This document shows, piece after piece, positions 61,401 through 64,000 of a DNA stretch of 64,000 bases (within the stretch, counting starts at the first letter, position 1; each line of letters begins with the position of its first letter). Source of the DNA: an uncultured bacterium. GTDB taxonomy: Bacteria > Verrucomicrobiota > Kiritimatiellia > CAIKKV01. The translations under genes were made by a program, and so were the position numbers. Where the stretch lies: contig CALHRZ010000023.1 of the NCBI GenBank assembly GCA_938038445.1, positions 48,156 to 112,155 on the forward strand, read 5' to 3'. A model generated the notes under the pieces. It ran no database searches and was not told where the DNA came from. It saw nothing but the letters and a program-made list of their open reading frames with translations.

Positions 61401-62908
61401 GGGGTGGATTCCGGGGGTGGGTTGAGGAGTTCGAGGGCGCGGACGACGGCTCGGGCCTTGTTGACGGTTTCAAGTCGTTCCGATTCGGGGACGGAGTCGG
61501 CCACGATGCCGGCGCCGGCCCGGATGGAGAGGCGGCCGGCCTCGATGAGGGCGGTTCGGATGCAGATGGCGAAGTCCATGTTGCCATCGAAGGCGATGTA
61601 GCCGACGGCGCCGCCGTAGGGACCGCGTGGGGTGGCTTCATATTGGGCGATGAGTTCCATGGCGCGGACTTTGGGGGCGCCGGTGAGGGTACCGGCGGGG
61701 AAGGTGGCGCGGAGGAGGTCGAAGGCATCCTGGTCGGGGGCGAGTTCGGCCGTGATATTGGAGACGAGGTGCATGACGTGGGAGTAGCGTTCAACGATCA
61801 TGAGGTCGCCGACTTGGACGGTGCCGGGGAGGGCGACGCGGCCGAGTTCATTTCGGCCGAGGTCCACGAGCATGAGATGTTCGGCGCGTTCTTTTTCGTC
61901 GCGGAGGAGGCTGTTGGCGAGGTCGCGATCTTCCTGTTCGTTGGCGCCGCGGGGGCGGGTACCGGCGATTGGGCGGAGGGTGGCGGTGCGGTGTTCGAGT
62001 CGGACCATCGTTTCGGGGGAGGAACCGGCGAGAATGGTATTGCCGAGGCGGAGGAAGTACATGTAGGGGGAGGGGTTGACGAAGCGTTGGGCGCGGTAAA
62101 GGCCGAGGAGGTCGGCGGGAGGTTCCCCGACGAATTCTTGGGAAACGACGGTTTGGATGACGTCGCCGCGGACGATATGGGTTTTGATGGCGGCGACCAT
62201 ATCGCGGAAGGTCTGGGGATCCATGACGGCGTGTGGGGGTGCGGGGACTCGGCGTGGGGAGGCGTGGGGTGTAGGGGGCTGAGGGGGTGGGGGTGGGTTT
62301 GCGAGGGTCTGGAGGAGGGTATCGAGCTGGTGTTCGGCGTCGTGGTAGGCGGTCGCGGGATCTTGGCCTGGGGTAAGGAACGCGAGGAAGAGAGCGGTCA
62401 GGGTATGGCGGATATTATCGAGGACGATGAGGGCGTTTGGGATGATGAAATCGGCGAGAGGTTTTTCGGCGGGGAGGAGGTTTGGAACGCGGGGTTCGAA
62501 AAAATGGACCGATTCGTAGGAGAGGTAACCGACGAGTCCGCCGCAGAAGCGGGGGGTTCCTGGGGGTCGGGCAAGTCGGTATTGGTGGAGGAGGGAGCGG
62601 AGGATGGGGAGGGGGTTATGGTGGTGGGGGATACGCTCTTCGTGCATGCCTTGTCGGAGGACGATGGCGTCGCGATAGAGTGTGAGGCGGGCGTGGGCGG
62701 AGAGGCCGAGGACGGAGAAGCGGCCCCATCGCTCACCGCCTTCGACGCTTTCGAGGAGGAAGAAAGAATCGGCGTGGGGCAGGAAGCGGGCGAGGACGGA
62801 GACGGGGGTATCGAAATCGGCGAGGACTTCGGCACCGACGGGGATGACGTTGGCGTCGCGTGCGAGAGAGAGGAAGGTTTCGCGCGCGGGGAATCGGCTT
62901 AGCTGCAT
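61397..62908 (-). CDS. trpE: anthranilate synthase component I
   Basis: 503 residues; ATG 62908 follows AAAGGAG; upstream in-frame codons belong to the promoter. The N-terminal LLES motif (SFFLLESVEGGERWGRFSVLG) is the tryptophan feedback site. The chorismate-binding half has VVSQEFVG, PIAGTRPRG, LVDLGRNELGRV, LTGAPKVRAMELI and IRAGAGIVADSVPE. The presence of LLES argues for TrpE rather than PabB. First gene of the operon. Confidence 0.96.
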   Translation of the reverse strand: MQLSRFPARETFLSLARDANVIPVGAEVLADFDTPVSVLARFLPHADSFFLLESVEGGERWGRFSVLGLSAHARLTLYRDAIVLRQGMHEERIPHHHNPLPILRSLLHQYRLARPPGTPRFCGGLVGYLSYESVHFFEPRVPNLLPAEKPLADFIIPNALIVLDNIRHTLTALFLAFLTPGQDPATAYHDAEHQLDTLLQTLANPPPPPQPPTPHASPRRVPAPPHAVMDPQTFRDMVAAIKTHIVRGDVIQTVVSQEFVGEPPADLLGLYRAQRFVNPSPYMYFLRLGNTILAGSSPETMVRLEHRTATLRPIAGTRPRGANEQEDRDLANSLLRDEKERAEHLMLVDLGRNELGRVALPGTVQVGDLMIVERYSHVMHLVSNITAELAPDQDAFDLLRATFPAGTLTGAPKVRAMELIAQYEATPRGPYGGAVGYIAFDGNMDFAICIRTALIEAGRLSIRAGAGIVADSVPESERLETVNKARAVVRALELLNPPPESTP

Positions 62909-62932
62909 GGCACTCCTTTCACCATGTGTTTC

Positions 62933-62961
62933 TTTATATAGAAACAGTTTTAAAAGGTCAA
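62933..62961 (-). promoter_or_regulatory. trp operon promoter with overlapping inverted repeat
   Basis: On the minus strand TTGACC (62961-62956), 17 bases, TATAAA (62938-62933). The expected start of transcription is about 18 bases before the trpE ATG, too close for a leader peptide, attenuator or T-box. An inverted repeat GTTTCT-N6-AGAAAC (plus strand, about 62929-62946) spans the -10 box and could be an operator. The gap to the divergent gene at 63075 is 166 bp. Confidence 0.65.
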
Positions 62962-63074
62962 TCATTTTCGTAAAAATTTTCTTGAACCGGTTAATTTTCT
63001 TCCTAAACTGCCGCCGCAAACCGTGCGGGCATAGGGTTTGTACCTGAAAAAGAAACGAAGCAAGGAAAAGGAAA

Positions 63075-64000
63075 ATGATGGAGAGAGGATGGCGAAAGGG
63101 TACTGGGGCGATTCTCGTTGGATTTGCCGTTGTTACGGTGTGGGCGGCTCCTGGAAGGCCGAAAATGGAGTCTCCATTGCCCGGCGATTGTCCTGCTCGG
63201 AGGCCTTTGTTCTCCTGGACGATCGCTGATCAAGCGTCGGCCTATCTTCTTTCCATTACGCGGAACGGAGAACCTTGGTTAGAGAAATGGACTCGGCAGA
63301 ACCGATGGGCGCCTCGTTTTGATTTTCCCGAGGGGGTTTATGAGGCGCGCGTGATTGCCTGGGACGGTGCCGAATATGGGCAGTGGTCAGCGCGGGTCAA
63401 GTTTCGCCGAGTTTTTGCCCCGGCGTTGGCCGGTATCAATGGGATTCGGGAGGATGGTGAGGAGATCATCTTAGCGGCGGGGGAGGGCATCGAAATCGAA
63501 ACGTTACATGACGAGAACACGCTCGTCATACATGCCATGCCGGTTACTGTCACGCAGTTGGTCAATCAGTCCGTCATCACCGAAAAAATCGCGAATGAGG
63601 CTGTTACAGTCGAAAAGTTGGCCTCGGATTCGGTTTCGACAGTGAAGCTGGTAGATGGGGCGGTCACAACCGAAAAACTTGCGAACGGGGCCGTGACGGC
63701 GGTGAAGTTGGGGGTGGGTGCTGTTTCGGCGGGGGCGCTTGCCTCAAATGCGGTCGGCACTGCGGCTTTGGCCGATGGGTCTGTTACGCGCGAGAAACTG
63801 GCGGCAGGGGCAGTGCATCCTGCGGATATGGCCAGTTCCGGGGCGTCGGAGGGGCAGGTCCTGAAATGGAGTGGTGTGGCATGGGTTCCTGCTTCGATTC
63901 CTTCTTTCGATGGGTTAGCGGTGGGAAAAATTTCTTTTCCCCCTGAGGCGCCAGGTGATGGTTCAATTGTTTTCGGTGACAACAATTCATGCCTTGGAAA
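63075..64000 (+). CDS. secreted coiled-repeat protein (tail-fibre/adhesin-like), 3' end beyond the window
   Basis: Open from ATG 63075 (AAGGAAAAGGAAA upstream) to the window edge, 308 codons visible. A signal peptide (GAILVGFAVVTVWA) leads to a fibronectin-like segment (PLFSWTIADQASAYLLSITR ... YEARVIAWDGAEYGQWSARV), then from about residue 155 a run of 12-14-residue repeats of the type AVTxEKLAxGAV (SVITEKIANE, AVTVEKLASD, AVTTEKLANG, SVTREKLAAG). Such repeats occur in phage tail fibres and bacterial trimeric surface stalks. Next comes SSGASEGQVLKWSGVAWVPA, a common linker in the same proteins. Its C-terminal domain is not visible. Divergent from trpE. Confidence 0.8.
   Translation, partial: MMERGWRKGTGAILVGFAVVTVWAAPGRPKMESPLPGDCPARRPLFSWTIADQASAYLLSITRNGEPWLEKWTRQNRWAPRFDFPEGVYEARVIAWDGAEYGQWSARVKFRRVFAPALAGINGIREDGEEIILAAGEGIEIETLHDENTLVIHAMPVTVTQLVNQSVITEKIANEAVTVEKLASDSVSTVKLVDGAVTTEKLANGAVTAVKLGVGAVSAGALASNAVGTAALADGSVTREKLAAGAVHPADMASSGASEGQVLKWSGVAWVPASIPSFDGLAVGKISFPPEAPGDGSIVFGDNNSCLG

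Noticed and set aside
61643..62902. 419-codon Gly/Glu-rich open frame on the plus strand
   Set aside because: Antisense to trpE, compositionally biased, no homologous features.

Overview
The window looks like a chromosomal segment of an uncultured, saccharolytic, probably anaerobic Gram-negative bacterium of the PVC superphylum, with Kiritimatiellota-like or Verrucomicrobiota-like being the best guess. The evidence is indirect: giant secreted glycine-rich repeat proteins, a DUF4838 protein, two further glycosidase-like proteins, a heparinase II/III-like protein, a Gfo/Idh oxidoreductase, a DUF1638 protein and a UroD-like methyltransferase fragment, together with MurG, a LolA-like protein, dnaA/dnaN and complete aro and trp gene sets. 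No rRNA, tRNA, CRISPR array, prophage or transposase gene was seen.

Layout. 1-12.5 kb: a UroD-like gene tail, a broken tandem ArsR-type regulator, two paralogous glycine-rich repeat proteins that flank an M23-like protein, a DegT-family aminotransferase and a DUF4838 protein. 12.6-21.1 kb: an aro operon (aroA-aroE-aroC-aroKB fusion-chorismate mutase-like) that runs on into a NagB-like protein and a heparinase-like protein. 21.1-26.6 kb: a glycosidase-like/DUF1638/half-ferritin operon, divergent from an Fe-S reductase-like/U32-like pair. 26.6-29.8 kb: dnaN, dnaA and a candidate two-part replication origin. 29.8-35.1 kb: M24 peptidase, Spy-like protein, and a leftward operon of beta-propeller protein, TatD, Zn peptidase and DJ-1. 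35.1-36.4 kb: a gene-poor, apparently decayed stretch. 36.4-44.8 kb: TauE permease and M28 peptidase, then a tail-anchored repeat protein, frr, pyrH, an oxidoreductase, purN and a Sua5-type tsaC. 44.8-54.4 kb: a seven-gene leftward envelope operon (LolA-like, two CorC-like, Zn ribbon/OB-fold, TctA-like, YdjM-like, hydrolase), then an MBL protein, YggU, a second TatD and murG. 54.5-54.6 kb: a 133-bp inverted-repeat element. 55-63 kb: a leftward trpE-G-D-C-F-aroG-B-A operon. 63.1-64 kb: the start of a secreted coiled-repeat protein.

How it works together. The two aromatic clusters encode DAHP synthase, every shikimate-pathway step except 3-dehydroquinate dehydratase, and the whole chorismate-to-tryptophan branch. 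Genes are packed tightly, with many ATGA, GTGA or TAATG junctions.

The most unusual signals are four copies of the palindrome TCACACTT-N4-AAGTGTGA, each in a divergent intergenic gap beside secreted, carbohydrate-related or redox genes, with a regulator gene carrying a premature stop next to one of them; a DnaA whose box-reading signature differs from the standard one and lies beside TTGTCAACAGG repeats rather than classical DnaA boxes; a perfect inverted-repeat element; and a NagB-like protein lacking its catalytic Glu.
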